A DNA stretch of 37,772 bases from UBA3496 sp964558115 (lineage in GTDB: Bacteria; UBA8248): the NCBI GenBank assembly GCA_964558115.1, contig CAZLCI010000016.1, forward strand, positions 1-37,772, in the 5' to 3' direction. Below are positions 1 through 7,837 of this stretch, in pieces. The translations under genes and the position numbers were made by a program. The first letter of the stretch is position 1, and every line of letters begins with the position of its first letter. The notes beneath the pieces were generated by a model. It worked only from the letters and a program-made list of their open reading frames with translations. It did no database searches and was not told where the DNA came from.

Positions 1-2
1 AA

Positions 3-101
3 GAAATAGGAAAACACTTTTGGAGTGATTTCAAGGAAAACGACCCTCTTGGGAGAACAGATGTGGAGGCATGTCCTTGGTGTTATGAAATGGATGAATA
101 A
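3..101 (+). CDS. C-terminal end of an unidentified protein (partial)
   Basis: The window opens inside a reading frame that gives 32 residues and a TAA stop. The visible tail contains DPLGRTDVEACPWCYEMDE, with a CPWC motif close to the end. CxxC pairs can be metal or redox sites, but the fragment is too short to name a family. The next gene starts about 40 bases later on the same strand, so it may belong to the same operon. It could also be a chance open frame; the composition and the abrupt end just before a clear ribosome binding site favour a real gene. Confidence 0.45.
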   Translation, partial: EIGKHFWSDFKENDPLGRTDVEACPWCYEMDE

Positions 102-141
102 TTTTTCTTTTATAAAATATTAATATAGAAGGGGGAAGCAA

Positions 142-909
142 ATGAAATTAATAAGGTTTGATTTTGAGGGAAATCAAAATTGGGGAATCTTAGAAAACGA
201 TTCTGTTTTTTCTGTAGTAGGTAGTGTCTATGAAGATTTTAAAAAAAGCGAAAAAGCCTATGGATTGAATGAGGTCAAGTTATTGGCTCCTGCAGAACCT
301 AAAATCATGGTCTGTGTTGGAGTCAATTTTAAAAATGCGACAAATGCAGATGGAGATACAGTTACAGTTGAGAGAAGTTGTCCTAAGTGTTTTTTTAAAC
401 CTGCAAGTACACTATCTAATCCATTTGCTGGTGTTGAATATCCAGTTAATGCAAAAGATCCGCATTTAGAAGTAGAACTATGCGTTGTAATCAAGAAGAA
501 AGCAAAAAATTTATCGATAGATGAAGTTTCAGATTATGTACTCGGTTATACATGCGGCAATGAACTTGGTGCAATGGACTATATAAGAGAAGACAATAAT
601 GTAACACGTGGTAGAGGCTTTGATACTTCGGGTCCACTTGGACCGCATCTTGAGACAGAGCTTGATACATCTAATCTAGCTCTTACAAGTAGAGTTAATG
701 GAGAGGTTGTGCAAGAAGGAAATACCGATATGATGATTTTTAATCCTCTAGAGGTTGTGAAACACGTCACCTCTTTTATTACTCTACAACCAGGTGATGT
801 CGTATGGACTGGAACACCACAAGGAAGGTCTCCTGTGAAAATAGGAGATAAGATGGAAGTTGAAGTAGAAGGTATTGGCATTTTAGAAAATGAAGTTTTG
901 CCATACTAA
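142..909 (+). CDS. Fumarylacetoacetate hydrolase (FAH) family protein
   Basis: A 255-residue FAH-fold protein, a family that hydrolyses or decarboxylates beta-diketo acids, often at the end of aromatic-ring or sugar-acid catabolism in the cytosol. Seen: CVGVNF near residue 58, FFKP at 84-87, the EVE metal pair (E110, E112), the GYT strand at 135-137, GFDTSGPLGP at 159-168, NGEVVQEGNT and the TGTPQG loop at 223-228. Two usual residues are changed: the Asp metal ligand of the NDxSARD-type motif is Glu (E141 in NELGAMD), and the active-site Lys before GFD appears as Arg (R158). Glu can still bind metal, so this may be active with altered specificity. The ATG follows a GGGGGAAG ribosome site. A CMD-like gene and an SDR follow on the same strand. 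Confidence 0.9.
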   Translation: MKLIRFDFEGNQNWGILENDSVFSVVGSVYEDFKKSEKAYGLNEVKLLAPAEPKIMVCVGVNFKNATNADGDTVTVERSCPKCFFKPASTLSNPFAGVEYPVNAKDPHLEVELCVVIKKKAKNLSIDEVSDYVLGYTCGNELGAMDYIREDNNVTRGRGFDTSGPLGPHLETELDTSNLALTSRVNGEVVQEGNTDMMIFNPLEVVKHVTSFITLQPGDVVWTGTPQGRSPVKIGDKMEVEVEGIGILENEVLPY

Positions 910-932
910 AAAATAAATTTGTTTAATAGTTT

Positions 933-952
933 AAAAGGTATCCTTTTTTTTT
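933..952 (+). terminator. Weak hairpin with T run between FAH and CMD genes
   Basis: AAAAGG (933-938) and CCTTTT (942-947) can pair around a 3-base TAT loop, followed directly by more T. The stem is short and A/U-rich, so at most it would cause partial termination or attenuation between the first two genes of the operon. It may be chance in such AT-rich DNA. Confidence 0.3.
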
Positions 953-969
953 CTTTTTAGGGGGAAAAG

Positions 970-1497
970 ATGGCTCGTTTAGAAGAAATTAGTACAGAAA
1001 CAATGACTGAAGAACAAAGAGAGGTTTACTCAAAAACTAGACCTGGTCAAACAGGAACCGTACATGGACCTGCCGGACCATGGCAACGTAGCCCTCAGAT
1101 GTACGAGCGTCTTGGATGGATGATTCCATTCATGAGAGATCATAGTGAAATACCTGGAAAAACAAGAGAATTTGCTATTCTACTTACAGTAATTCTATGG
1201 AATTCGATGTATCCATTTAAAAGACATCATGCTGCAGCTATTAAGAATGGTGTTGAGCAAGACCTAATAGACGCATTGGAAATAGGTGAGAGACCGCTAT
1301 TTAAGGATCCTAACGACGAAACTATTTATGATTTTTGTGTTGAGTTGCGAGAAAAACAATTTGTTTCGAATGAAACATATGATAAAGCCTTGGATTTTTT
1401 AGGTGAAAAAGGACTTGTAGAGTTTGTGGGTTTGATTGGGTTGTATACTTCTATTGCATTTACAGTCAATGTATTTGAAGTCCCAGTGATCGATTGA
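970..1497 (+). CDS. Carboxymuconolactone decarboxylase-like (CMD/AhpD fold) protein
   Basis: A 175-residue all-helical protein of the CMD/AhpD superfamily. The core helix REFAILLTVILWNSMYPFKRHH lies at about residues 66-87, followed by AAAIKNGV and a DLIDALE turn, the usual order in these proteins. It has no CxxC pair in this helix, so it is not an AhpD-type peroxidase; it keeps the helix His residues found in CMD-type decarboxylases. Such CMD-like proteins of 170-190 residues are commonly found beside FAH and SDR genes in catabolic clusters; the substrate is unknown. It is preceded by a GGGGGAAA ribosome site and followed after 22 bases by an SDR gene. Confidence 0.8.
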   Translation: MARLEEISTETMTEEQREVYSKTRPGQTGTVHGPAGPWQRSPQMYERLGWMIPFMRDHSEIPGKTREFAILLTVILWNSMYPFKRHHAAAIKNGVEQDLIDALEIGERPLFKDPNDETIYDFCVELREKQFVSNETYDKALDFLGEKGLVEFVGLIGLYTSIAFTVNVFEVPVID

Positions 1498-1519
1498 ATC
1501 TTTAGGGAAGAAACCTGTT

Positions 1520-2290
1520 TTGGGAATCACTAAATTTAATTTTATCGACAAGAAAATTATTGTTACAGGTGGAACGCGCGGAATTGGGGAAGGAATTGTT
1601 AAAGCTTTTTCGCAAGCAGGTGCTAAGGTGTTTTTTTTGGGACTTGATACTTCAAGGGGCGAAATTCTCGAGTCTCGACTTCGATCTGAGAATTTAAAAG
1701 TTTCTTTTTCTCAATGTGATGTTACTAATGAAGAACAAGTGAAGGAAGTTTATAAGAAGATAGTTGATCTGACTGGTCGTATTGATGTTCTAATTAATAA
1801 TGTAGGCGGATGGGAAAATCAACAGTCTGTCTTAAATACATCTTTAGAAGAGTGGGAAAAGATTGTCTCTATGAATTTAAGAAGTGTTTTTTTATGTTCA
1901 AAACAAATCATTCCTGTTTTTCAATCACAAAGAAGTGGAAGAATTGTGAATATAAGTTCAATAGGTAGTCTTACTATTGAAAAATCTGCTTCCTCTCCTC
2001 CTTATATAGCTGCAAAAGCAGGAGTAAATGCCCTTGGACGTGTGTTGGCTGCTGAATTAGCTGAATATAATGTTACAGTGAATACTTTGGCACCGTCGAC
2101 AACAGAAACAGAAAGACTTATTGAGGTCAGAAGCAAAGAGCAACGAGAACAGATGGCTGAAAGAACTTTATTTAGTCGTCTCTCGAAAGTAGAAGAAGTA
2201 GTTAACTGGGTTCTCTTTCTTTCTGCCCCTGAATCCTCTTATTTGACAGGACAAACTATTAGTGTGAATGGTGGAAGATTAATGATTTGA
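1520..2290 (+). CDS. Short-chain dehydrogenase/reductase (SDR), classical type
   Basis: A 256-residue classical SDR that should oxidise or reduce a hydroxy/keto group with NAD(P). Seen: cofactor motif TGGTRGIG at 16-23, CDVTN near 66-70, a NNVGG version of NNAG at 93-97, catalytic S147 (NISS), Y162 and K166 (YIAAK), and the C-terminal LTGQTISVNGG. The start is TTG at 1520, placed about 9 bases after AGGGAAG; no ATG stands upstream of the cofactor motif. It is the last gene of the FAH-CMD-SDR run and ends just before a strong hairpin. The substrate cannot be told from sequence. Confidence 0.9.
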   Translation: MGITKFNFIDKKIIVTGGTRGIGEGIVKAFSQAGAKVFFLGLDTSRGEILESRLRSENLKVSFSQCDVTNEEQVKEVYKKIVDLTGRIDVLINNVGGWENQQSVLNTSLEEWEKIVSMNLRSVFLCSKQIIPVFQSQRSGRIVNISSIGSLTIEKSASSPPYIAAKAGVNALGRVLAAELAEYNVTVNTLAPSTTETERLIEVRSKEQREQMAERTLFSRLSKVEEVVNWVLFLSAPESSYLTGQTISVNGGRLMI

Positions 2291-2339
2291 TTTTATCAGA
2301 AAAAAAGCCTCTTCCTGATAAAAAAGAAAGAGGCTTTTT
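2291..2339. terminator. Bidirectional terminator with interleaved hairpins
   Basis: AAAAAGCCTCTT (2302-2313) pairs with AAGAGGCTTTTT (2328-2339), a perfect 12-bp stem rich in A on the left and T on the right, so it can end transcription from both converging genes (SDR, stop at 2290; DUF6282 gene, stop at 2345). A second perfect pair, TTTTATCAG (2291-2299) and CTGATAAAA (2315-2323), interlocks with the first: its right arm sits in the loop of the first hairpin. The two can be exclusive or form a pseudoknot. Confidence 0.75.
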
Positions 2340-2344
2340 GAAAT

Positions 2345-3247
2345 TTATTTAAGTCCTAAAATCTTTGCTGGATTTTTCTTGATCATAGTATCAATATCTT
2401 TTTTTGAAATCCCACAAAAATTCATCATATTAGCAAAAACTTCCATTCCAATTGCAGGAGGTGGACTAGTATGATTTCCTCCATCTGTAATTAATGTGCA
2501 GTGTTGAGGTCCTACTGCTTTTATCATTGCTGCAGCTTCTCTAGGATGTTTCCCAGCGAAAAGAGGATTGCAGGCGTTGTATGAAATATTATGTAAAGCA
2601 CCCTGAGCAGCTATCTTTTTTACCCAATCATGAGTAAATGCCGCATTTCCGTTAGGGTGTTCAACCATTAACTTAACTTTTTTACTCTTCTTTTTTGCGG
2701 CTTTAAATAAATTAAATGTTTCTTCTGGTGAGAGATGACCATTTGAAAGAATCAGATCATATTTTATGACAGCTTCTATAATTTTATGGAGATCGTCGGT
2801 TAGTTTTTTAGTCCCAGGGTTATAGATACTTATCGGTTCTACTTTTTGGCCAAACTTGAAATGAGTGAAAAGATGTCCTTGTTTGGGTTTGCTGTGTTGG
2901 TGAAGCGAATCCATTGTAGGCATTTGTATAACCTTAACTCCTTCCCCAACTGACATCATTACACACCGGTAGTTAATTCCTCCTTGAGGATGATTACATG
3001 CATGTAAACTAAAGCAATCAATATCTGGCACAGCTCTATTCGTTAGGATGGCTTTGTGAGTAGTTGGTCTGAAATGATCTTTGAAGACAATTGCTCTCAT
3101 CCCCATCTCAACGGCAACTCTAGCAATATCTATCGTGTCTCCCCATCGTTCTACGCAATCTGGTCCAGAGTGTATATGAAGGTCACATGATCCAGTGATA
3201 TCTACGTTCTTTTTTTCGAGATATATATTCGTCCATTTTTTTTCCAT
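2345..3247 (-). CDS. DUF6282 (amidohydrolase-like) family protein
   Basis: A 300-residue protein of the PHP/amidohydrolase-like DUF6282 family, function unproven. Seen: DLHIHSGPD near residues 22-30, giving the HxH metal pair, then FKDHFRPTTHKA, LSNGHLSPEE, MVEHPNG and LITDGGNH, which place further His/Asp ligands along a TIM barrel; C-terminal KNPAKILGL is typical of amidohydrolases. The open frame runs further upstream, but the ATG at 3247 is preceded 6-7 bases by a near-perfect GGAGGAG ribosome site, so it is chosen. It points away from the SDR operon on its left flank and converges with the first operon. Likely a metal-dependent hydrolase in the same catabolic set. Confidence 0.8.
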   Translation of the reverse strand: MEKKWTNIYLEKKNVDITGSCDLHIHSGPDCVERWGDTIDIARVAVEMGMRAIVFKDHFRPTTHKAILTNRAVPDIDCFSLHACNHPQGGINYRCVMMSVGEGVKVIQMPTMDSLHQHSKPKQGHLFTHFKFGQKVEPISIYNPGTKKLTDDLHKIIEAVIKYDLILSNGHLSPEETFNLFKAAKKKSKKVKLMVEHPNGNAAFTHDWVKKIAAQGALHNISYNACNPLFAGKHPREAAAMIKAVGPQHCTLITDGGNHTSPPPAIGMEVFANMMNFCGISKKDIDTMIKKNPAKILGLK

Positions 3248-3305
3248 GTTTCTCCTCCAGTTTTGTGATATTTTAAAAAAAGAATTCCTTAAAAGTTGAA
3301 TAATG

Positions 3306-3332
3306 AACATATTATGTTGAACTTCTTATGTT
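3306..3332. promoter_or_regulatory. Palindrome and repeat in divergent intergenic region
   Basis: The 248-base gap between the divergent DUF6282 gene and the SDR operon (3248-3495) holds AACATA-T-TATGTT (3306-3318) and a second TTATGTT at 3326-3332. This could be an operator serving one or both directions. AT-rich palindromes of this size also arise by chance. No convincing -35/-10 pair was found in the gap, though promoters for both directions must lie in or near it. Confidence 0.3.
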
Positions 3333-3495
3333 CGTAGCATTTCACTTTTTTGGATTTATATGTATTATTTGTATGACCTAATGCATTATACAATAAAAAA
3401 GCTGATTTACAACCCAATTGGAATCCTTATGTGTTCAAGGTGACATAGGGACGGAGTTGGTTTTTCTTTTTCTATTCCATATTTTGGAGTATATG

Positions 3496-4239
3496 TTGGA
3501 TTTAGCAGGAAAAATAGTATTTATTTCTGGGGCTGCTCAAGGAATTGGTTTGGTATCAGCTCGAAAATTTATTTCTGAAGGTGCGAAGGTGATAGCAGTG
3601 GACCAACAGAAAGACAAACTTGATTTGTTGTCTTTAGAGGGAGAGGGATCGATTTTTTCCATTCAGGCAGACCTCGGTAATGAAAAAGAAATAGAAAATT
3701 CATTTAAGTCTGGATGTGAGTATTTTGGAGGACTTGATATTTTGTTGAATTGTGCAGTGCTTCGTTCAAATATGCCTCTCAAAGATTTAGATGAAAAATC
3801 CATTGGACCTGCCTTAGATGTTGGAATAAAAGGAAATATTTTGTGTAGTAAATTTTCAAGTGAATATATGAAAAAAAGAGGTGGGGGAGTGATTGTAAAT
3901 ATGTCTAGTTTCTACGCTCGAACACCTGCAAAAGAAAGAATAGTTTATGTAGCTGTTAAGAGCGCAACAGAGGGATTAACAAGGGCACTAGCAGTAGAAC
4001 TAGCTGAATATAATATTCGGGTGAATGCGATTGCACCAGGTCCTATTCTTACAGATAGAAGGGTAGAACTTGGGCATGGGAAAGACGGAAAAATGGACAA
4101 ACGATATGAGAATTTATTGATGAAACGTTTTGGAAATGTAGAAGAAATTATTGAAGTAATTATTTTTCTAGTTACAGAAAAATCCTCATATATTACGGGT
4201 CAAACTATAGTGGTTGATGGCGGCATAACGATAGCATAG
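3496..4239 (+). CDS. SDR family oxidoreductase
   Basis: A classical SDR, 247 residues from the chosen start. Seen: SGAAQGIG at 11-18, the NNAG position changed to NCAV (85-88), S138 in NMSS, Y151 and K155 (YVAVK), NAIAPGPILT and the C-terminal ITGQTIVVDGG. The start is inferred: GGAG at 3486-3489 lies 6 bases before TTG 3496, giving the common MDLAGK opening. An ATG at 3493 is possible but too close to GGAG. A longer frame opens at 3418 with a sequence unlike any SDR N-terminus. It is the first gene of a five-gene run ending at 7611. Substrate unknown. Confidence 0.88.
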   Translation: MDLAGKIVFISGAAQGIGLVSARKFISEGAKVIAVDQQKDKLDLLSLEGEGSIFSIQADLGNEKEIENSFKSGCEYFGGLDILLNCAVLRSNMPLKDLDEKSIGPALDVGIKGNILCSKFSSEYMKKRGGGVIVNMSSFYARTPAKERIVYVAVKSATEGLTRALAVELAEYNIRVNAIAPGPILTDRRVELGHGKDGKMDKRYENLLMKRFGNVEEIIEVIIFLVTEKSSYITGQTIVVDGGITIA

Positions 4240-4257
4240 TTTAAATGGAGGTGAATA

Positions 4258-5010
4258 TTGAATTTATCTAACAAGGTGTCTTTGGTAACAGGTGGAAATC
4301 GTGGAATTGGAAAATTCATATCTCTTTCTCTTGCCGAGGAAGGTTCTTCAGTCGCTGTTCATTATAATCAGGATAAAAAGGGGGCTGAGTCTGTAGTTAA
4401 AGAGATTAGAGAAAGTGGAGGTAATGCAGAGGTTTTTCAAGCAGATGTTAGTCAAAGAGGAAGTGTAGAAAAAATGATTAAGAATTGTAGCCAGTCATTA
4501 GGACAGATCGATGTTCTTGTAAATAATGCTAGGCAGTTGGTAAAGGGAAGAGAGTTTATGGATTTGGAATGGGATAAAGATTATCAACCACATATAGATG
4601 TTATGTTAAAAGGAACTTTTAATTGTTGTCAGGTTGTTTTGCCTTCAATGATTGAGAGAAAGAATGGACGTATAATTAATATGCTTAGTACAGTTATTGC
4701 TGAATCAAGACCAAGAACGAATTCTTATGGGAGTATTAAATCTGCATTGTTCTTTTTCTCAAAAAATCTCGCAACAGAGATGGGTCCAAATGGAATAACA
4801 GTGAATATGGTTTCCCCTGGGTTGATCGCTACTGAGAGACAAATTCTTCATTCCTCAGGTTATCAAGAGGACTATATCAATGAAACTCCTATGGGAAGAC
4901 TTGGAATTCCTTCTGATATTACAGGAACTATCAATTTCCTTGCTAGTGATAATTCTTCTTTCGTAACTGGTGCGAATATTCCGGTTTCTGGTGGGAAGAC
5001 AATTTTTTAA
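4258..5010 (+). CDS. SDR family oxidoreductase
   Basis: A 250-residue classical SDR close in type to FabG-like 3-oxoacyl reductases. Seen: TGGNRGIG at 11-18, NNAR at 89-92 (normally NNAG), S144, Y157 and K161 (YGSIK), ITVNMVSPGLIATER and FVTGANIPVSGG. The start is TTG at 4258, about 6 bases after GGAGG; the gap to the preceding SDR gene is 18 bases, so the two are almost certainly co-transcribed. Two SDRs in tandem suggest successive oxidation or reduction steps on one substrate, or a two-subunit oxidoreductase; sequence alone cannot decide. Confidence 0.9.
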   Translation: MNLSNKVSLVTGGNRGIGKFISLSLAEEGSSVAVHYNQDKKGAESVVKEIRESGGNAEVFQADVSQRGSVEKMIKNCSQSLGQIDVLVNNARQLVKGREFMDLEWDKDYQPHIDVMLKGTFNCCQVVLPSMIERKNGRIINMLSTVIAESRPRTNSYGSIKSALFFFSKNLATEMGPNGITVNMVSPGLIATERQILHSSGYQEDYINETPMGRLGIPSDITGTINFLASDNSSFVTGANIPVSGGKTIF

Positions 5011-5041
5011 ATAATTATAATTTTGTTTTGGAGGAATAAAA

Positions 5042-6184
5042 GTGAATTTCACAGAAAAAGAAGGTGTTAGAAGACACAAAAAGTTAAGAGAAAATATGGC
5101 AGAAGCAAATGTTGATGTTCTGGTAGTTTATGGAAATAATGGAAGGATGGGAATTTATTCTGGTAATCTTGCGTATGTTAGTAATTTCATTTCTTTTTCA
5201 GGTCAACAGGCGCTAGTGTTTCCATTGGAAGGAGACCCTGTTCTTTTTGTTGGAGTAGAAAATCAAAGAATTGAAGCAATTAGGAAAAGTTGGATTAAAG
5301 ATACGCGTTGTGAAGCTATGACATCTGTAACTATGCAAGTTTGTAATTATTTGAATGAAATAGGTGTGGAAGGTAAGAGAGTCGGAGTTTCCTCATTTTC
5401 GATTATGCCTGTTTCTTGGTACGAACAATTTCTGCAGAATCTCTCACCAAAAGAATGGATAGATGCAAGTGAAATGGTATGGAAAGAACGTTTGATTCAA
5501 AGTGATGAAGAAATAATAATGTCAAAACATTCTGCTAGGCTTGGAGATGCAGCATGGAATCGTATCAGGGAATGTGCACAAGAAGGGATATCTGAGCTAG
5601 AGATTCGTGCTGAAATGGATGCTGTCATGTTGCCTGGAGCAGGTACTGAAAATTTCAATATGATGGGTCTTGGAAGTATGGCGAATGGAGGAGAAACTCC
5701 GTGGGGCTACGTTATTCCTCAAACTGACAGAAAAATGGAAAAAGGAGATGCTGTACTATTGGAGATTTCTCCTAGAGTGAACGGTTATTGGAATCAGTTA
5801 GTGAGAGTACTGTGTCTTGGTCAACCTGAGAGTTGGTTAACTGAGGCATATGACCTTGTTCGTCGAGCAAGAGATGCAACTTTGGAAGTGCTCGGACCAG
5901 ATAAACCGATGATTGGATTGGTGGATGCTATGAACAAAGTATTTGCTGATAGTGGACGTGAAGTGTGGCCTTATGGTCTAGTCCATTTGACAGGACTGGA
6001 TTTGACTGATTATATGATTACACCAAAATCAACAGGGACATTAAAACCGAATCAGATAGTAACGGTTCATCCTATGTATCAACTCAGTTCAAACAGACAA
6101 ATTTTCTGGGGTGAAAGTTATGTGATTACGGAAGATGGTTTTGAACCTATTAATATTAGTTCGGATAAACTAGAAGTTAAATAA
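5042..6184 (+). CDS. M24 (creatinase/prolidase fold) family protein with degenerate metal site
   Basis: A 380-residue two-domain protein: a creatinase-type N-terminal domain (about 1-155) and a pita-bread C-terminal domain (about 160-375). In true M24 metallopeptidases five ligands (D, D, H, E, E) bind two metals. Here the aligned positions are E241, Q252, H315, H343 and G357 (next to E358), so only the His is kept unchanged. Loss of metal ligands is also the case for creatinase, which cleaves creatine without metal, so a creatinase-like amidinohydrolase or other C-N hydrolase is possible; the substrate is not known. The start is GTG at 5042 after TTTTGGAGGAAT. It sits 31 bases after an SDR and 44 before a NIPSNAP gene in the same operon. 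Confidence 0.8.
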   Translation: MNFTEKEGVRRHKKLRENMAEANVDVLVVYGNNGRMGIYSGNLAYVSNFISFSGQQALVFPLEGDPVLFVGVENQRIEAIRKSWIKDTRCEAMTSVTMQVCNYLNEIGVEGKRVGVSSFSIMPVSWYEQFLQNLSPKEWIDASEMVWKERLIQSDEEIIMSKHSARLGDAAWNRIRECAQEGISELEIRAEMDAVMLPGAGTENFNMMGLGSMANGGETPWGYVIPQTDRKMEKGDAVLLEISPRVNGYWNQLVRVLCLGQPESWLTEAYDLVRRARDATLEVLGPDKPMIGLVDAMNKVFADSGREVWPYGLVHLTGLDLTDYMITPKSTGTLKPNQIVTVHPMYQLSSNRQIFWGESYVITEDGFEPINISSDKLEVK

Positions 6185-6228
6185 TTTTCTAAGTTAGCTA
6201 CTAAATTTAATACTAGGGGGACAATAAA

Positions 6229-6849
6229 ATGATTTATGAAATGAGAACCTACACTTTACAACCAGGAATGGTACCGGAATTCCTTGGCCGATTTGAAAAG
6301 TGTTTAGAAGACAGATTGAAAATATCTAAATTGACAGCTTTCTTTTATACTGAGTCTGGTGCAGGTGAGTTGAACCAAGTTATACATATTTGGGAATATG
6401 AGGATGCAGATCATAGAATGGACATCCGTAAATCTTTAAATGATTTGCCTAATTGGCCACCTCCTGTAAGAGATCTTGTAGTTAAACAAGAGAGCAGATT
6501 AATGTCTCCTGCTCCATTTCCTGAGAAACCTCTTGAAGGTGAACTTGGAAATATTTATGAAATACGTACATATACATTTCAACCTGGAAAAATACCTCTT
6601 GTAATTGAAAGATGGGATAAGATTATTCATGAAAGGATGAAAATATCTCCTCTGGCAGCATGTTGGTTTACGGAATTTGGCCCATTAAATACTTGGACCC
6701 ATGTATGGCCTTATAAGAGTTTTCAAGAACGAATAGATGTAAGAAAAGCGCAAGCAAAACTAGATGGTTGGCCACCAGATACTAGAGAATTTATGTTGAG
6801 TCAGGAAAACCGTCTAGTCATTCCTGCTCCATTTTCTCCGATGCGTTAG
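6229..6849 (+). CDS. Tandem-domain NIPSNAP family protein
   Basis: A 206-residue protein made of two NIPSNAP (ferredoxin-like, dimeric alpha+beta barrel) repeats: IYEMRTYTLQPG opens the first near residue 2 and IYEIRTYTFQPG opens the second near 109; each ends with a QESRLMSPAPF or QENRLVIPAPF stretch. The two halves clearly derive from one duplicated unit and probably form an intramolecular version of the usual dimer. NIPSNAP proteins have no settled enzymatic role; in bacterial catabolic operons they may act as small isomerase- or monooxygenase-like proteins. RBS AGGGGGA precedes the ATG. Confidence 0.85.
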   Translation: MIYEMRTYTLQPGMVPEFLGRFEKCLEDRLKISKLTAFFYTESGAGELNQVIHIWEYEDADHRMDIRKSLNDLPNWPPPVRDLVVKQESRLMSPAPFPEKPLEGELGNIYEIRTYTFQPGKIPLVIERWDKIIHERMKISPLAACWFTEFGPLNTWTHVWPYKSFQERIDVRKAQAKLDGWPPDTREFMLSQENRLVIPAPFSPMR

Positions 6850-6906
6850 ATTTTTTGGATTATTTTTATTTTTCTTATGAGATAGATTTAATATTGGAGT
6901 TATTAG

Positions 6907-7611
6907 ATGAAAATTCAGAGATTTGCTCAGTCTACTTTTGTGATAGAAAATAACGAAGGAAAACGTCTTCTCATTGATCCAGGGACTTCTGGTTATGCTG
7001 GATGTAGAAATATGACAGATTATGGGAAAGTAGATTTGATCGTAATTACTCATAGTCATCAAGATCATTTTGATATTGCAGGAACAAAAGAGTTAGTATC
7101 TGCTTATAGCCCTAAAATTCTTACAAATCCAGAGATACATACAATTTTGCAAGCAGAAACAGTTGCTTCAAGAGTTGTACATATAGGAGATTTTATAGAG
7201 GAAGAGGGTTTTTCGTTAACATTAACAAAAACAGATCATAATCCTGGCGGAAACTGGATTGTGAATTTTGGCGTTGTTGTAGAGTCTGATGAAAAGAGTG
7301 TGTATCACCCAAGTGACACACGTTTAATTCAGCCCCAGTTACTGCCTAAAGACAAAGTTTCTGAACCTGATGTTCTTTTTGTTCCAATAAGCAATAGGGG
7401 ATTGGTAATGGGAATCGATGACGCATTATTTTTCACAAACGCGTTAGTTCCAAAAATCGTTGTGCCAATTCATTATGAAAGTGCTCATGATATTGGAAGA
7501 GTACTTCCTGAGCATTTTGAAGATCGTTTGAATATCTTAAAGGAGCATTTGACTGCTCTTAATGATGTCGAAGTAAAGATCATGAATTATGGAGAAGAGT
7601 TGGTATTGTAA
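6907..7611 (+). CDS. MBL-fold metal-dependent hydrolase, UlaG-like
   Basis: A 234-residue metallo-beta-lactamase fold protein of the L-ascorbate-6-phosphate lactonase (UlaG)-like group. Seen: the HxHxDH motif as H49, H51, D53, H54; H111 in the TDHNPGGNW loop; D137 in HPSDTR; and a terminal H189 in VPIHYE. These supply a complete two-metal site, so it should be an active hydrolase, possibly of a lactone or ester. GGAG lies 7 bases before the ATG. It is the last gene of the SDR-SDR-M24-NIPSNAP-MBL run, and about 226 bases of regulatory DNA separate it from the binding-protein gene that follows. Confidence 0.88.
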   Translation: MKIQRFAQSTFVIENNEGKRLLIDPGTSGYAGCRNMTDYGKVDLIVITHSHQDHFDIAGTKELVSAYSPKILTNPEIHTILQAETVASRVVHIGDFIEEEGFSLTLTKTDHNPGGNWIVNFGVVVESDEKSVYHPSDTRLIQPQLLPKDKVSEPDVLFVPISNRGLVMGIDDALFFTNALVPKIVVPIHYESAHDIGRVLPEHFEDRLNILKEHLTALNDVEVKIMNYGEELVL

Positions 7612-7655
7612 AATTTTTCTTTCTTTTTATCTCATTCTAATTCTCGTAATCTTTT

Positions 7656-7682
7656 CACACCTTCTCATTCTGAGGAGGTGTG
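7656..7682. other. Hairpin downstream of the MBL-fold gene
   Basis: CACACCTTCTC (7656-7666) pairs with GAGGAGGTGTG (7672-7682) with one G-U wobble and a 5-base loop. It could mark the 3' end of the 3496-7611 transcript, but no T run follows, so it would not be a classic intrinsic terminator. Confidence 0.45.
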
Positions 7683-7711
7683 TTGACTTCTATATGGCCA
7701 CAGTTTAAAGT
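7683..7711 (+). promoter_or_regulatory. Possible promoter for binding-protein operon 1
   Basis: TTGACT (7683-7688) and TAAAGT (7706-7711) stand 17 bases apart, a fair -35 and a weak -10. The conserved AAGTAAT palindrome (7708-7727) overlaps the -10 position, which would suit repression. The assignment is tentative. Confidence 0.35.
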
Positions 7712-7727
7712 AATAAATATATAACCT
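7708..7727. promoter_or_regulatory. Candidate GntR operator, site A
   Basis: AAGTAAT-aaatat-ATAACCT, one of four sites in this window with the form AAGTAAT-N6-AYWACYT. It ends 110 bases before the start of binding protein 1. The same element stands before permease 2, binding protein 2 and the GntR gene. Role as an operator is inferred from the shared form, spacing and position. Confidence 0.6.
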
Positions 7728-7837
7728 ATAAAAAATTGTTTACAAGAACATTTAGCAGTGCTGAGTGGTCTTGTTTTAGATTTTATTTTTAGTTTCTTAA
7801 GCTATTAATTCTGTTTTTAAAAATAGAGGAGGTAGGT

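Noticed and set aside
3418..3495. N-terminal extension of the SDR open frame
   Set aside because: The extra 26 residues do not look like an SDR start, and a ribosome site fits TTG 3496.
6229..6849. NIPSNAP duplication as two separate genes
   Set aside because: The two repeats are in one continuous frame without a stop or start signal between them.
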